From contig NZ_JHXM01000003.1 in assembly GCF_000621725.1 (NCBI RefSeq), forward strand, positions 1 through 64,000: a stretch of DNA of 64,000 nucleotides, given 5' to 3'. How positions within the stretch are numbered: position 1 is the first letter of the stretch; each line of letters begins with the position of its first letter. Source of the DNA: Xylanibacter brevis ATCC 19188. GTDB lineage: Bacteria > Bacteroidota > Bacteroidia > Bacteroidales > Bacteroidaceae. Below are positions 48,631-57,281 of this stretch, piece after piece. Position numbers and translations under genes: made by a program. Below the pieces are notes generated by a model that searched no databases, was not told where the DNA came from, and was given only the letters and a program-made list of their open reading frames with translations.

Positions 48631-49623
48631 TCAAAACTCCCAAAGGTCTTCTTTCTCTTGTTTGCCGTTTGCCACAGAGCCTTTTCTTGCCTGTTCTAAT
48701 TCGGCAACAGCTTTTTTCACTTCATCGTCAGTATAATAAGTTATAGTACGTGTAATAGTAAAGGAGTTACTGTCATAAAGGTTTCCTGAGAGCTTTTTAA
48801 CCTTCCATTTAGTCCAATTACCTTTACTATCAAATATAAAAGTACTTTGATAAGTATTGGTATATTGTGTTCCTACATTCTTCTTTGTTTGAAGATCAAA
48901 TTCCCCATAGCGTTTTGTAATACTTGATGGAAAAACTTCATTTCCTTTATAATTGAATATAACCTGTGTTTTATAGGTACATTCATCGTAGTCTGGTGAA
49001 ATTTCAACATATCCAGTCCAGCGACCCTGTTGATCGTATGTTAGCGAAAGAAAGTAGTCGCCTTCCATTTCGAATTCTTTTATGAACTTATCGTTATTAA
49101 AGAAATAACGCTGTACATTATTCGTCATTTCCGCAAGGGCGTTATTTTCTTCATATTTGTAAATATACTCACCATTTGCGCCATCTTCTATGCATTTAAC
49201 AAGACGATTATTCTTGTCATAGACATATTTGCAAATTAGCTCGCCATTTCCTTGATTATTCATGATATTCTGCAGCCTCCATTGCGTATCGTAATTAAAT
49301 ACTTTCACGCCTACATCTTTGGCACATTTCATAAGACCATTAGGGTACAGCTCATATTCACTTTTCTTAGGGGAATCATCATCTCCAGAATCCCTCGTGA
49401 TAGTACTGATTATTTTCTTTGCGCCAGGCGCCTTCAACCCAAGACATTGTCCTGGTGTTCCACTCACGATTTCTCCCCAATAATATTGAAAGAAATAAAT
49501 AACACGCCCCCCGTCAAGTCCCATATATCCTTCATTATAAACGGAGGGGAACTGTCCTTGAGCACTTATACTTCCAACTATCAGTAGAAGTGTTACAATT
49601 AGTGTTGTTAATCTTTTTTTCAT
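48631..49623 (-). CDS. secreted protein with degenerate YD-type repeats
   Basis: Encodes 330 residues with a signal peptide (1-21, ending SISAQ). The centre has short units like 'KVFNYDTQWRLQNI', 'CKYVYDKNNRLVKCIEDG', 'EYIYKYEENNALAEM' and 'LSLTYDQQGRWTGYVEI'; the spaced Y-D and N/G-R-L pattern recalls RHS/YD repeats in weak form. The C-terminal stretch (about 260-330) is polar, with an amphipathic helix. No toxin domain is attached. It belongs to the same leftward run as the neighbouring secreted proteins, 27 bases after the previous stop. Confidence 0.72.
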   Translation of the reverse strand: MKKRLTTLIVTLLLIVGSISAQGQFPSVYNEGYMGLDGGRVIYFFQYYWGEIVSGTPGQCLGLKAPGAKKIISTITRDSGDDDSPKKSEYELYPNGLMKCAKDVGVKVFNYDTQWRLQNIMNNQGNGELICKYVYDKNNRLVKCIEDGANGEYIYKYEENNALAEMTNNVQRYFFNNDKFIKEFEMEGDYFLSLTYDQQGRWTGYVEISPDYDECTYKTQVIFNYKGNEVFPSSITKRYGEFDLQTKKNVGTQYTNTYQSTFIFDSKGNWTKWKVKKLSGNLYDSNSFTITRTITYYTDDEVKKAVAELEQARKGSVANGKQEKEDLWEF

Positions 49624-49650
49624 AACAATAAGTTTTAGAACTGATAATAT

Positions 49651-51972
49651 TTAATTCCTAACAAATGTCCTGTGGTACCTCATGTTAAAGAAGCGGTTTT
49701 CTACAACATGCTCAACCATTCCGCATTTTCTGCACCACTTGAAGTAGATAGCATAAAACTTACCAGGCTGAGCAATAGTCTTGATAGCATGCTTCTCAGA
49801 TGTAATGGCTTTAAGATAAAAGGCCGTATTGTCGTCATATGTGGCAATATCAACCATTTTCACTTGTCCATCCATATCCATGCGCCCAACCATTATACGC
49901 AATTTTGCGCCCTCTGGTGCTGTAGCAAGCTTATCTGCTGGCACGAGTCGATTCTTACCATCATATACTTCTATACTGTCGACATAAAAAGAAGTAATCT
50001 CCTGAACCTTGTAATTATCCAAGTTCAACTGTTTCTTTTTCAGTAATTGTCGCATCTCATCTACTGAAGGCAAAGAGAATATGATTTTGAAATTAAAACC
50101 AAAATCTTTGCTATTAAGTTTCTCAATAAAGTCAAATGCTTCCTGATAAGTAATACCAGTAAGTAGTCCAGCATCTTCTTTTGGAAAACCCAAATAGTTA
50201 TTGTAACGATTAACATCTATCCATTGCTTTCGACTAACAGGCAATTCAGAAATATATGTGTATTCACTTATTCTATTCATCTTAATACCAGTAGAATCAA
50301 GCAACAAGTCTATCGAGGCTTCGTTATATGGAGGCCGTATAACTTTCTCAACAGAAATCTGCTTAGTCTGGCTTAACCATTGAACAGGTCCATAAAGCCA
50401 GTCATGAGGGGGACATCCAGATGGTGGTGGAGGTGGCGAGATGATAGTCTCACTAATAGTGTCTCGCTTTGAATTCGTATAATAACAACAATAGTTCTGA
50501 CACTTGTACCTAACATCAAAGACTTTTGTTTCGACTATAATATTATAGTCATTATCATCAACCTTTCTGAAGACGCCAATTAGATTTCTATTAATCTCTT
50601 TCAGGTTATGTTGTATGCAACGATCACCAATAAACTTGGTAATCGGCCTATCGTCCAAGGAACATCCGCACTTTTTACAAGAAGTCCAAATGTGATATTC
50701 TTCAAATTCAATTGTACATCCGTCCCCCATTGGTATGCTGAATTCACCTGTTTTATTTACACAAGTCTCTTTTTCCAGATGTAGGCATGTGTCGCACGGA
50801 TCTACGGGTGGCTCTATGACTTCTATTTCAAGACTAACCCACCCTTCATAATCATAATCGTGATTATTTACCGGATTTTTGCCATCATTACTCAAAGTAA
50901 GCGTATAGTAACCATAGCACACATGGTTGTCTTTTGTCGCTTCAATACCTTCCCTTCCCCAATAATCAATAGCTCGATATGGTACGAATAAAGACCAGTC
51001 ATCAAACCCTTTATGAGGATATGCGATATAATTACGATTCGTTTCCATCTCTGCAGGATTATTCGAAAAGCCTCCAATCCAGAGATTTTTTTTGAAATAC
51101 TCAATATTTAATGGTTTTGTATGAGCTTCATCCTTCCAAAAGGTTAAAATAACATAGTGATTTTCGTTGATCTTATCTTTAATATGACTCTTGATTCCAT
51201 AACTCATATTGAAAAACCAACCAGCGTCTTCATAAACCATCTCTCTGTCAAAGTAATACTTCCTCTGGGGATATTTGTCCATATACAGATGCGCTTCATC
51301 TGACCATTCTACTTTATTACTTAGAAAAATCTCATTAGGATAGTAGTGGTAACTCCAATTTTTTACCGTATATGGATGGGCTATAGGAAGAGCTGTTTCC
51401 GATGGCCATTTAGATGTAAGAGAGCGAGCAAAATATAATCGAAGACTAAAGTTGAAAATAGGAGTAGTGTAATGCGGGTCCCCATGTGGGATACGCTCTA
51501 TTAGTTCATCTTTGCGAAGGAAAAGAGCAAAAGGCGATTTATCTTTTCTTTGTATATCCAAGTATTGTAGCGTTTGTGCATCAGACTCGAAAAGGCCAAA
51601 GCGTTTCCACCCACTTAGACTTTGTTGACCAGCTTCTATCCATACCCTAAAATTGTTACTTGGCACCGTTGAAGTGTGAAGAGGTGACGCCCATGCTCGC
51701 TCAGGAAAAGGCTTTATAACAACCACAATCCCTTCTGCGTTTTGATTCTGATTTCCATATACAATATCTATGCGCGGGTATTTTTTGTGGTACTCGCTAA
51801 TATTGTTTACACATTCCGCATATAGGTCGAAAGGTTCTTCCGCAACCCTTTGTGCTTTGGACTCATTAGGCAAAAAAACAGAGAATGATATGATTACTAA
51901 TGTAAACATATAGCATAGAAAGTTCTTTTGCAATAGAGTCGTGAGTTGTAAACTAAGCATTACTAGTGCCAT
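49651..51972 (-). CDS. large secreted Cys-rich protein with degenerate FGE-sulfatase-like domain
   Basis: Encodes 773 residues with an N-terminal signal (hydrophobic about 14-36). A central Cys-rich part (about 385-470) has CxxC pairs (DPCDTC, SCKKCGC) that could bind metal or form disulfides. A proline stretch (ISPPPPPSGCPPHDW) follows. Residues about 575-670 resemble the formylglycine-generating enzyme fold: 'ISELPVSRKQWIDVNRYNNY', 'GITYQEAFDFIEKLNSKDFG', then 'FSLPSVDEMRQLL' in place of RLPTEAEWE. The catalytic cysteines of true FGEs are not apparent, so it is probably a structural or binding relative, as in GldJ/GldK proteins. The C-terminus (RKCGMVEHVVENRFFNM) has another CxxC. Confidence 0.7.
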   Translation of the reverse strand: MALVMLSLQLTTLLQKNFLCYMFTLVIISFSVFLPNESKAQRVAEEPFDLYAECVNNISEYHKKYPRIDIVYGNQNQNAEGIVVVIKPFPERAWASPLHTSTVPSNNFRVWIEAGQQSLSGWKRFGLFESDAQTLQYLDIQRKDKSPFALFLRKDELIERIPHGDPHYTTPIFNFSLRLYFARSLTSKWPSETALPIAHPYTVKNWSYHYYPNEIFLSNKVEWSDEAHLYMDKYPQRKYYFDREMVYEDAGWFFNMSYGIKSHIKDKINENHYVILTFWKDEAHTKPLNIEYFKKNLWIGGFSNNPAEMETNRNYIAYPHKGFDDWSLFVPYRAIDYWGREGIEATKDNHVCYGYYTLTLSNDGKNPVNNHDYDYEGWVSLEIEVIEPPVDPCDTCLHLEKETCVNKTGEFSIPMGDGCTIEFEEYHIWTSCKKCGCSLDDRPITKFIGDRCIQHNLKEINRNLIGVFRKVDDNDYNIIVETKVFDVRYKCQNYCCYYTNSKRDTISETIISPPPPPSGCPPHDWLYGPVQWLSQTKQISVEKVIRPPYNEASIDLLLDSTGIKMNRISEYTYISELPVSRKQWIDVNRYNNYLGFPKEDAGLLTGITYQEAFDFIEKLNSKDFGFNFKIIFSLPSVDEMRQLLKKKQLNLDNYKVQEITSFYVDSIEVYDGKNRLVPADKLATAPEGAKLRIMVGRMDMDGQVKMVDIATYDDNTAFYLKAITSEKHAIKTIAQPGKFYAIYFKWCRKCGMVEHVVENRFFNMRYHRTFVRN

Positions 51973-52072
51973 ATGTATTTTGTTTTAAGTTATCTATCCT
52001 GCACATGCTGCCAGTCCTTCACATAATAGGGCGGCAGCATGCGTAGGGGTAATAATCTCTGTCGAAGAACTA

Positions 52073-52978
52073 CTACTCGATAGGAATATTAATCAATCGA
52101 ACAATTGGGTCACTAAACAGATAGGACTCACACTTCAGTTCATTACAAATAGATATCTTTGTAGCGTTTCCTGTTCTGTCGAAGTCGGCAATACGTGTGA
52201 TAATGGTCTTTGACTCGTTATTAGCTATATCAAACGTAAGCGCAAAACTGTAACTTTCATTATTCTCTGCATGATAAAGGTTCCGGTATGTTTGTCCCAG
52301 ATCGTCCTGTGCCACAAACGTAAACCCTTTCGTCATGTAGTTCGCCTCCAGGAAACTTACATTCTTCAATAGGCTACCAGTATTGTTTTTCATATCGTAA
52401 GCAACATAAAGATAGTCGCCTTCACGCTTACAACTCTTCAGTGTCCATTCGATTCCTGCATCATTTGTCTGAATGCCATTATCCAACACGCGATTATCTA
52501 CTATTTTTGCAGAGGCTTTGATGGTATTCTTCTCAAGATCAACATCCTTTATCCTTCCAGTAACAACAAGGTTGACGCCTGTGGCTGTATTGTTAACATC
52601 AAATCCTGCTGCAACTACTTCAAGCTGCTTTACCTCGTCCTTTTGAAGACTGATAGGACCAACTTCATATGGACGATTCAAAGCACCCTTTATGCGCATA
52701 CCAATATTGTCAAAAGTACTGTATTCTTTGCCAGAATTGTCTGTCAGTGAAGATGGACTAATAGCAATACTTGATATAACGTTTCCACTTTTATTCTTCA
52801 TATCAAATTCCACAACGATTCTCTCACCTACTCGCTCACAACGGGTAATGTTGATATCAACATATCTTGATAGCGAGGTTGTACTGTCTTCTTCATCTTT
52901 TTTGCAAGAAGAAATAACATTCAAAACACATAGAACTGCTACCAGCCAAAATAACAAATTATTTTTTTTCATATTCAT
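52073..52978 (-). CDS. lipoprotein with two related beta-sandwich domains
   Basis: Encodes 301 residues with lipobox VISSCKKD (Cys about 25). The body contains two similar halves: 'ITRCERVGERIVVEFDMKNKSG' region (about 43-65) and 'WTLKSCKREGDYLYVAYDMKNN' region (about 182-204). Both read as strand-turn-strand followed by a NKSG/NNTG turn, so an internal duplication of an Ig-like or DUF5067-like domain is likely. First gene of the leftward secreted-protein operon, with a well-formed promoter 40 bases upstream. Role unknown; surface display or a periplasmic chaperone are options. Confidence 0.75.
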   Translation of the reverse strand: MNMKKNNLLFWLVAVLCVLNVISSCKKDEEDSTTSLSRYVDINITRCERVGERIVVEFDMKNKSGNVISSIAISPSSLTDNSGKEYSTFDNIGMRIKGALNRPYEVGPISLQKDEVKQLEVVAAGFDVNNTATGVNLVVTGRIKDVDLEKNTIKASAKIVDNRVLDNGIQTNDAGIEWTLKSCKREGDYLYVAYDMKNNTGSLLKNVSFLEANYMTKGFTFVAQDDLGQTYRNLYHAENNESYSFALTFDIANNESKTIITRIADFDRTGNATKISICNELKCESYLFSDPIVRLINIPIE

Positions 52979-53017
52979 TTATTTTAGGTTAATAGATATA
53001 GTAGTTAATATACAGCT

Positions 53018-53050
53018 GCAAATATAGGAATTATATTTGAAGCTTGCAAA
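53018..53050 (-). promoter_or_regulatory. promoter of the secreted-protein operon
   Basis: Minus-strand GTTTGC (about 53045-53050), about 19 bases, then TATATTTGC (53018-53026), close to the Bacteroidetes consensus and 40 bases ahead of the ATG at 52978. Confidence 0.75.
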
Positions 53051-53127
53051 CATTTACTCGATATTTTCGCATTTGCGTTTGAAGAGTCTATGAATAGATC
53101 CACAAGTTCAGTATGAATTGTGCCGCT

Positions 53128-53479
53128 ATTCTTTTGGTTTTGCGCTGCTATAGTTTAGGTTTTGGTGTCTACCCAGCCCTTAGACGAGGTGATTCCAGCC
53201 CCTGGAAAAGGTTGTTTTAGCCCCTAAAAGTGACTCATTCAGGGGCTAGAAGCGTGGTTTCCAGGGGCTGAAAGTGAGACTATTGCTTTGGTTTTAGACT
53301 CTAGAAATGCCGTTTCTAGACTTTAGATCTACCAATTCTAGACTTTAGAACTGCAACGTCTAGACTCTAGAATGATGCTTTCTAGACTCTAGACGCGAAT
53401 CAATAGTTACACTTTTGCCGTATAAAAGTTATGCTTTTGCCGTATAAAAGTTATGCTTTTCGCCCGCAAAAGTTAAGCT
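53128..53479. repeat. 22-base-period palindromic word array 4 (16 rows)
   Basis: Sixteen rows of exactly 22 bases starting at 53128, without a phase slip. Words change in blocks: AGCCCCT / AGGGGCT (rows 3-7), TCTAGACTTTAGA or TCTAGACTCTAGA (rows 8-12), and AAAAGTTATGCTTTT or AAAAGTTAAGCTTTT (rows 14-16). Fillers of 7-9 bases differ between most rows. The array ends at the stop codon (53482-53484) of the RelA/SpoT-type gene. No gene is present. Confidence 0.9.
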
Positions 53480-53481
53480 TT

Positions 53482-54555
53482 TCAATTACCAATTCTCTGC
53501 ATGAATGGCAGTGTCTGAGCCTGTTCCAACATCATATCTGCCAACGCAGCATTTGCCACGCTCTCTCCATTGATGGTATCAAAAATAGCTTTCAGACCTT
53601 CACGCCCTCCATCGTGCTTCAACACATGGACCAAACAAAGATACTGCAAGGCAGCACTCGAGGAGAGAATGTCCAAGTCGGTAACAGCCAGTTGTGAAAG
53701 AGCCAATTGATAGGCCTCATCAGAATTCTCTTCTATGAAACGTTGCACATCACCGAGCGTTACAAGTCCGAAAGACTCAAGAACCGGCAGGAACGGCATC
53801 AAAGAGACGGGATAAATCTCTGCCTGATTAACAGCAGCAATGCGTTTATTCAGCCTGTCGAAGGGAGCCAGATCGAGGTAACTGCGAAACGAGTCAACCG
53901 ACAAAGGAACCTCATCAAGCTGTCCATCCTTTACCAGCGAACGAATCTGACGCCTATAGTCGGTGAGCACCATACGCAGACGACTGAACTCATCGTCAAT
54001 GAGTTCCAACATGCCTGCCAAACGACTAAACTGCCGCGCATACTCACGGGGAATCTTCACATCGCCCTTATAACGTATATCGTGTTCGATGGTCGACCAC
54101 ACATGCTGCAATCCTGTGCGCATCTGCAGTTCGAAACGAGGTCCGCCACTCTTCATTCTGCAGATATAGTGCAGCGAGTTATAGCCAAAAGAATCCAGTT
54201 GGTGCAGTTTACGCTTGTCAACACTCTCTTTCCAGTCAATGTCAAAGACACTCTTGGCTATAGCCGCCACCTTATCCACATCATCAGTATAGAAAGTGAT
54301 GACGCGCATGCCTACCAGATCGGTAATATCATCAATACTCTTATACTTCGCCCCTTTCAGCTCCAGCTTACCAGCCAGCGAGTTCTCTGCCTTCACTCTA
54401 TATTCAATGGCAGTGACATAGATGCCCTGCTCACGAAGCGCACTACTCAAAACTTCGTAGGCCTCTTTTGCCAAAAGCTCAAGCGAAGGACGCCGTTCGC
54501 GATACTGCTGCATCAGTGCCTCGCCATGCGAATCTAATGTCACATTCTTTCCCAT
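53482..54555 (-). CDS. RelA/SpoT-domain (p)ppGpp synthetase-like protein
   Basis: Encodes 357 residues. The synthetase domain spans about 25-230: 'KYKSIDDITDLVGMRVITFY' (substrate-binding K/R and D), 'DSFGYNSLHYICRM' (the Y-x-S-x-H G-loop) and 'FELQMRTGLQHVWSTIEHDI' with E-Q-x-R and the H-x-W-x3-E-H motif. No HD, TGS or ACT domain, so it is a short, stand-alone alarmone-synthetase type, but with a helical C-terminal region of 120 residues that may be regulatory. It would make ppGpp or pppGpp from GDP/GTP and ATP. It is the last gene of an operon that begins with an HD hydrolase-like gene and includes a partner-switch pair, 11 bases after the STAS gene. Confidence 0.88.
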   Translation of the reverse strand: MGKNVTLDSHGEALMQQYRERRPSLELLAKEAYEVLSSALREQGIYVTAIEYRVKAENSLAGKLELKGAKYKSIDDITDLVGMRVITFYTDDVDKVAAIAKSVFDIDWKESVDKRKLHQLDSFGYNSLHYICRMKSGGPRFELQMRTGLQHVWSTIEHDIRYKGDVKIPREYARQFSRLAGMLELIDDEFSRLRMVLTDYRRQIRSLVKDGQLDEVPLSVDSFRSYLDLAPFDRLNKRIAAVNQAEIYPVSLMPFLPVLESFGLVTLGDVQRFIEENSDEAYQLALSQLAVTDLDILSSSAALQYLCLVHVLKHDGGREGLKAIFDTINGESVANAALADMMLEQAQTLPFMQRIGN

Positions 54556-54566
54556 TGCGTGATGAT

Positions 54567-54869
54567 TTACTTAAACTCAAACAGATTAATAAAGCCAGTC
54601 ATGGCGAAGACAGCACGAATGTCGTCTGAGATACCTTTAATATATACATGGCCTCCCTTTGCCTTGGTATTTTTCAGAATTCCAAGGAATATACGCAGGC
54701 CACTCGATGATATATATTCCATATTCGTGCAGTCGATAATGACGTCCTGTCCATCGCAGTCATAAAGAGGCTGTATGGCCTTTTCCACCTCTTGGGAAGC
54801 CGCAGTATCGAGGCGTCCCTCCAGAATGGCAATCAGATTTCCATCTTGTTTTTGAATTGTTGTCTTCAT
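54567..54869 (-). CDS. STAS domain anti-sigma factor antagonist-like protein
   Basis: Encodes 100 residues, a single STAS domain: 'KQDGNLIAILEGRLDTAASQ' at the N-terminus and the phosphorylation loop 'CTNMEYISSSGLRIFLGIL' (about 58-76) whose second or third Ser is the usual kinase target. In partner switching this protein is phosphorylated by an RsbW-type kinase and dephosphorylated by a SpoIIE/RsbU-type phosphatase; both activities are fused in the next protein upstream. No sigma-B-type factor is in the window, so the output partner is unknown. The RelA/SpoT-type synthetase 11 bases downstream is a candidate. Confidence 0.93.
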   Translation of the reverse strand: MKTTIQKQDGNLIAILEGRLDTAASQEVEKAIQPLYDCDGQDVIIDCTNMEYISSSGLRIFLGILKNTKAKGGHVYIKGISDDIRAVFAMTGFINLFEFK

Positions 54870-54882
54870 TGTTTTTATACTT

Positions 54883-57273
54883 TTAATTATTTTTTCTCAG
54901 TTTCTTTCTCAGCGTCAGCACATTGAGATTGTCCACGCGCTCGTAGTTCACCGAGTCCATGATTTCACGCACCAGATGGATGCCCAGTCCACCTATGGGG
55001 CGGTCTTCTGCATCCTGATGGATGTCCACATCCTCCATGGCTGTAGGATCGAAGGGAGTGCCGCTGTCTATGATGGTGAACTTCAGGCGCACATCGTTTG
55101 TCTTAGCTTCAATAGTGACATCGCCATGCGTTCCTTCCGGATAGGCATAGTTCATCACATTGACCACGGCCTCTTCCAATGCCAGGTTCATTTGCATCGT
55201 CACGGCGGGGCTGAAGCCCACCACCTCGCAGACCTCATCGACAAAGGCTGTCAGCTTTGAAACCTCCTGTATGTCATTGGGCAAGACGATGCGCTTACTG
55301 AATCTCACGTCTCTCTCCAGCTTGGTGTATTGTATCGCCATCATTGTCAGGTCATCGCTCTGCTCGGCTTTGTCCACAAACTGATGGACGGCATTGGTCA
55401 TCATGTCTATCAACTGCTTCGGCTCGTGCTGCTGATGGGCCAGAGCCTGTGAGGCCACCTCTTTGACACGTTCCATACGGAACAGATCGTGATTGGCATT
55501 CTCGGCCTCGGTCAGTCCATCTGTAAACAGGAATATGGTGGTACCCGTGAAGATCTGTGTTTCCTGCAGCGAGTACTTCCAGTCTTGCATCACACCGATA
55601 GGTATATTAGCATCGCACGTCAACGAGCCCAAGCCGGCGCCAGCCAATAGCGGAGCGTCGTGTCCGGCATTGCAATAGCGCATGCGCCCTGTAGGCAGGT
55701 CGAGCACACCCACAAAGAGTGTCACAAACATGTTGGTATCGTTGGCATCGGCAATAATCTCGTTCATGTTCGACACGATGCGGTCTGGCATCGCCTCGCG
55801 TGCCGACACCGTTCGGAAGATGGAACGCGTCACGGCCATGACGAGTGAGGCAGGAATACCCTTACCCGACACGTCGCCGATGCAGAAGAACAGCTTCTCG
55901 TCGCGGATATAGAAGTCGAACAGGTCGCCACCCACATCCTTCGCTGGTGTCAGCGAGGCATAGATCTGCACATCGTCGCGGTCGTCCTTGGTGGGGAAGT
56001 TCTTAGGCAACATGCCCCTCTGTATAGCGCTGGCAATGTGAAGATCGCGCTCAATGGAGGTCTTCTGTGCCGTGGTGTTCTTCAGCTCGTCGATGTATTT
56101 CACCAGTGATTTCTGCATACCGGCAAACGACTGGCTCAGCTGTCCTATCTCGTCGGTACGTTGGATGTCTGGCAACTGCGTCTCAAAATTGCCCGAAGCA
56201 ATGGTCTCTGCCTCATCAGCCAGACGACGTAGCGGACTGAGCTCGCGGGTAATCACTTTGATAAAGATGTAAAGCATGAGCAACAAGCCCACCACCACGA
56301 TGCCCATCACGGCGTGACGCACACGGTCGAATCCACCGAAGATATCGCTCTCCGGACACACGATACCCATGCTCCATCCCGTATCTGCCAACGGCTTATA
56401 GAACACATAACAATCCTGTCCGTCGATGGTCATTTGCTTCATGCCTTCCTCACCACGCTGCATAGCATGTCCCAGCGCCGTCAGGGCGGTATCTGGCTCC
56501 AACAACGTCTTCGTAAAGATGGTCTCGCGCGTAATCTTAGTACTGTCAGGATGCACAAAATAGGTACCGCCACGCCCTATCATGATGCTGTAGGAGTTGG
56601 GGTATGGTTTCACTGCCGAGATGGTCTGCGAGAGCCAGTTCAGCGATAAGCTGGTGTTGATGACACAGATCACCTTTCCCTCGTTGTCCATGATTGGGTA
56701 GCAATAGCTGGACACCATCTCACCGGTGTTCGTTGACATATCAACATCCACATAAGGTTCGGTCCAGCAGGCATGCTTAAAGAGCTTAGCCATCAGATAC
56801 CAGTCCATATAGAAATACTGGAAGCTGTCGCTGCCACCCAGCGAAGTGCGTATGGTCTCACCCATTTTGTTGTTCTTGGGTGTGTCACGGCGGGAGTAGG
56901 CCGAGAAATAGCGGCCGCGGTCTTTGAAGAAGTCAGGCTCGAAAGCGATAGAACAGTTGTAGAAGTCCGGGTTGTTCAGCAGCATGGCCCTACTGTACAC
57001 AAACATCGAGTCGGCCTTGTCAGGATGGCGCTGCACCAGCCATTCAGTCATCTTCGAAGCCACCTCCACACGGTTCATGATGCCCTCCACGCGCAGCGAG
57101 GTCTTGTCCAGTATCTGTGTGGCACGATTGATAGCCTCTTGACGGATAGCCTCGCGCGACTGATAGAACAGGAAGCCCAAGGCCGTGATGAAAATCAGGG
57201 CAGCAAACATCACCACCCACAGACTGACCCTGACAGAGAGCTTTCGGCGTATATACGATATGATTCCATCCAT
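54883..57273 (-). CDS. sensor with Cache, HAMP, SpoIIE phosphatase and RsbW-like kinase domains
   Basis: Encodes about 796 residues from the ATG at 57273. A GTG at 57285, overlapping the previous stop as GTGA, is an alternative. Order: transmembrane helix (about 20-40), periplasmic double-Cache-like sensor (about 45-310), second helix, HAMP ('ELSPLRRLADEAETIASGNF', about 345-395), a PP2C/SpoIIE domain with 'DVGGDLFDF', 'IGDVSGKGIPASLVMA' and 'FLFTDGLTEAE' (about 430-625), and a C-terminal HATPase with 'LALEEAVVNVMNYAYP', 'IIDSGTPFDP' and 'GGLGIHLVREIMD' (about 655-795). It could therefore both phosphorylate and dephosphorylate the STAS protein encoded 13 bases downstream, controlled by a periplasmic signal, probably with the binding protein encoded just upstream. 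Confidence 0.9.
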   Translation of the reverse strand: MDGIISYIRRKLSVRVSLWVVMFAALIFITALGFLFYQSREAIRQEAINRATQILDKTSLRVEGIMNRVEVASKMTEWLVQRHPDKADSMFVYSRAMLLNNPDFYNCSIAFEPDFFKDRGRYFSAYSRRDTPKNNKMGETIRTSLGGSDSFQYFYMDWYLMAKLFKHACWTEPYVDVDMSTNTGEMVSSYCYPIMDNEGKVICVINTSLSLNWLSQTISAVKPYPNSYSIMIGRGGTYFVHPDSTKITRETIFTKTLLEPDTALTALGHAMQRGEEGMKQMTIDGQDCYVFYKPLADTGWSMGIVCPESDIFGGFDRVRHAVMGIVVVGLLLMLYIFIKVITRELSPLRRLADEAETIASGNFETQLPDIQRTDEIGQLSQSFAGMQKSLVKYIDELKNTTAQKTSIERDLHIASAIQRGMLPKNFPTKDDRDDVQIYASLTPAKDVGGDLFDFYIRDEKLFFCIGDVSGKGIPASLVMAVTRSIFRTVSAREAMPDRIVSNMNEIIADANDTNMFVTLFVGVLDLPTGRMRYCNAGHDAPLLAGAGLGSLTCDANIPIGVMQDWKYSLQETQIFTGTTIFLFTDGLTEAENANHDLFRMERVKEVASQALAHQQHEPKQLIDMMTNAVHQFVDKAEQSDDLTMMAIQYTKLERDVRFSKRIVLPNDIQEVSKLTAFVDEVCEVVGFSPAVTMQMNLALEEAVVNVMNYAYPEGTHGDVTIEAKTNDVRLKFTIIDSGTPFDPTAMEDVDIHQDAEDRPIGGLGIHLVREIMDSVNYERVDNLNVLTLRKKLRKNN

Positions 57274-57281
57274 AGCCCTAT

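Noticed and set aside
48631..49623. RHS toxin gene
   Set aside because: YD-like units are few and degenerate, with no core-associated motif, toxin domain or immunity gene.
49651..51972. Active formylglycine-generating enzyme
   Set aside because: The fold resembles FGE but no catalytic Cys pair or RLPTEAEWE motif is seen.
53128..53479. CRISPR array
   Set aside because: Constant words are at most about 15 bases and palindromic, fillers are 7-9 bases, the words change along the array, and no cas genes are present.
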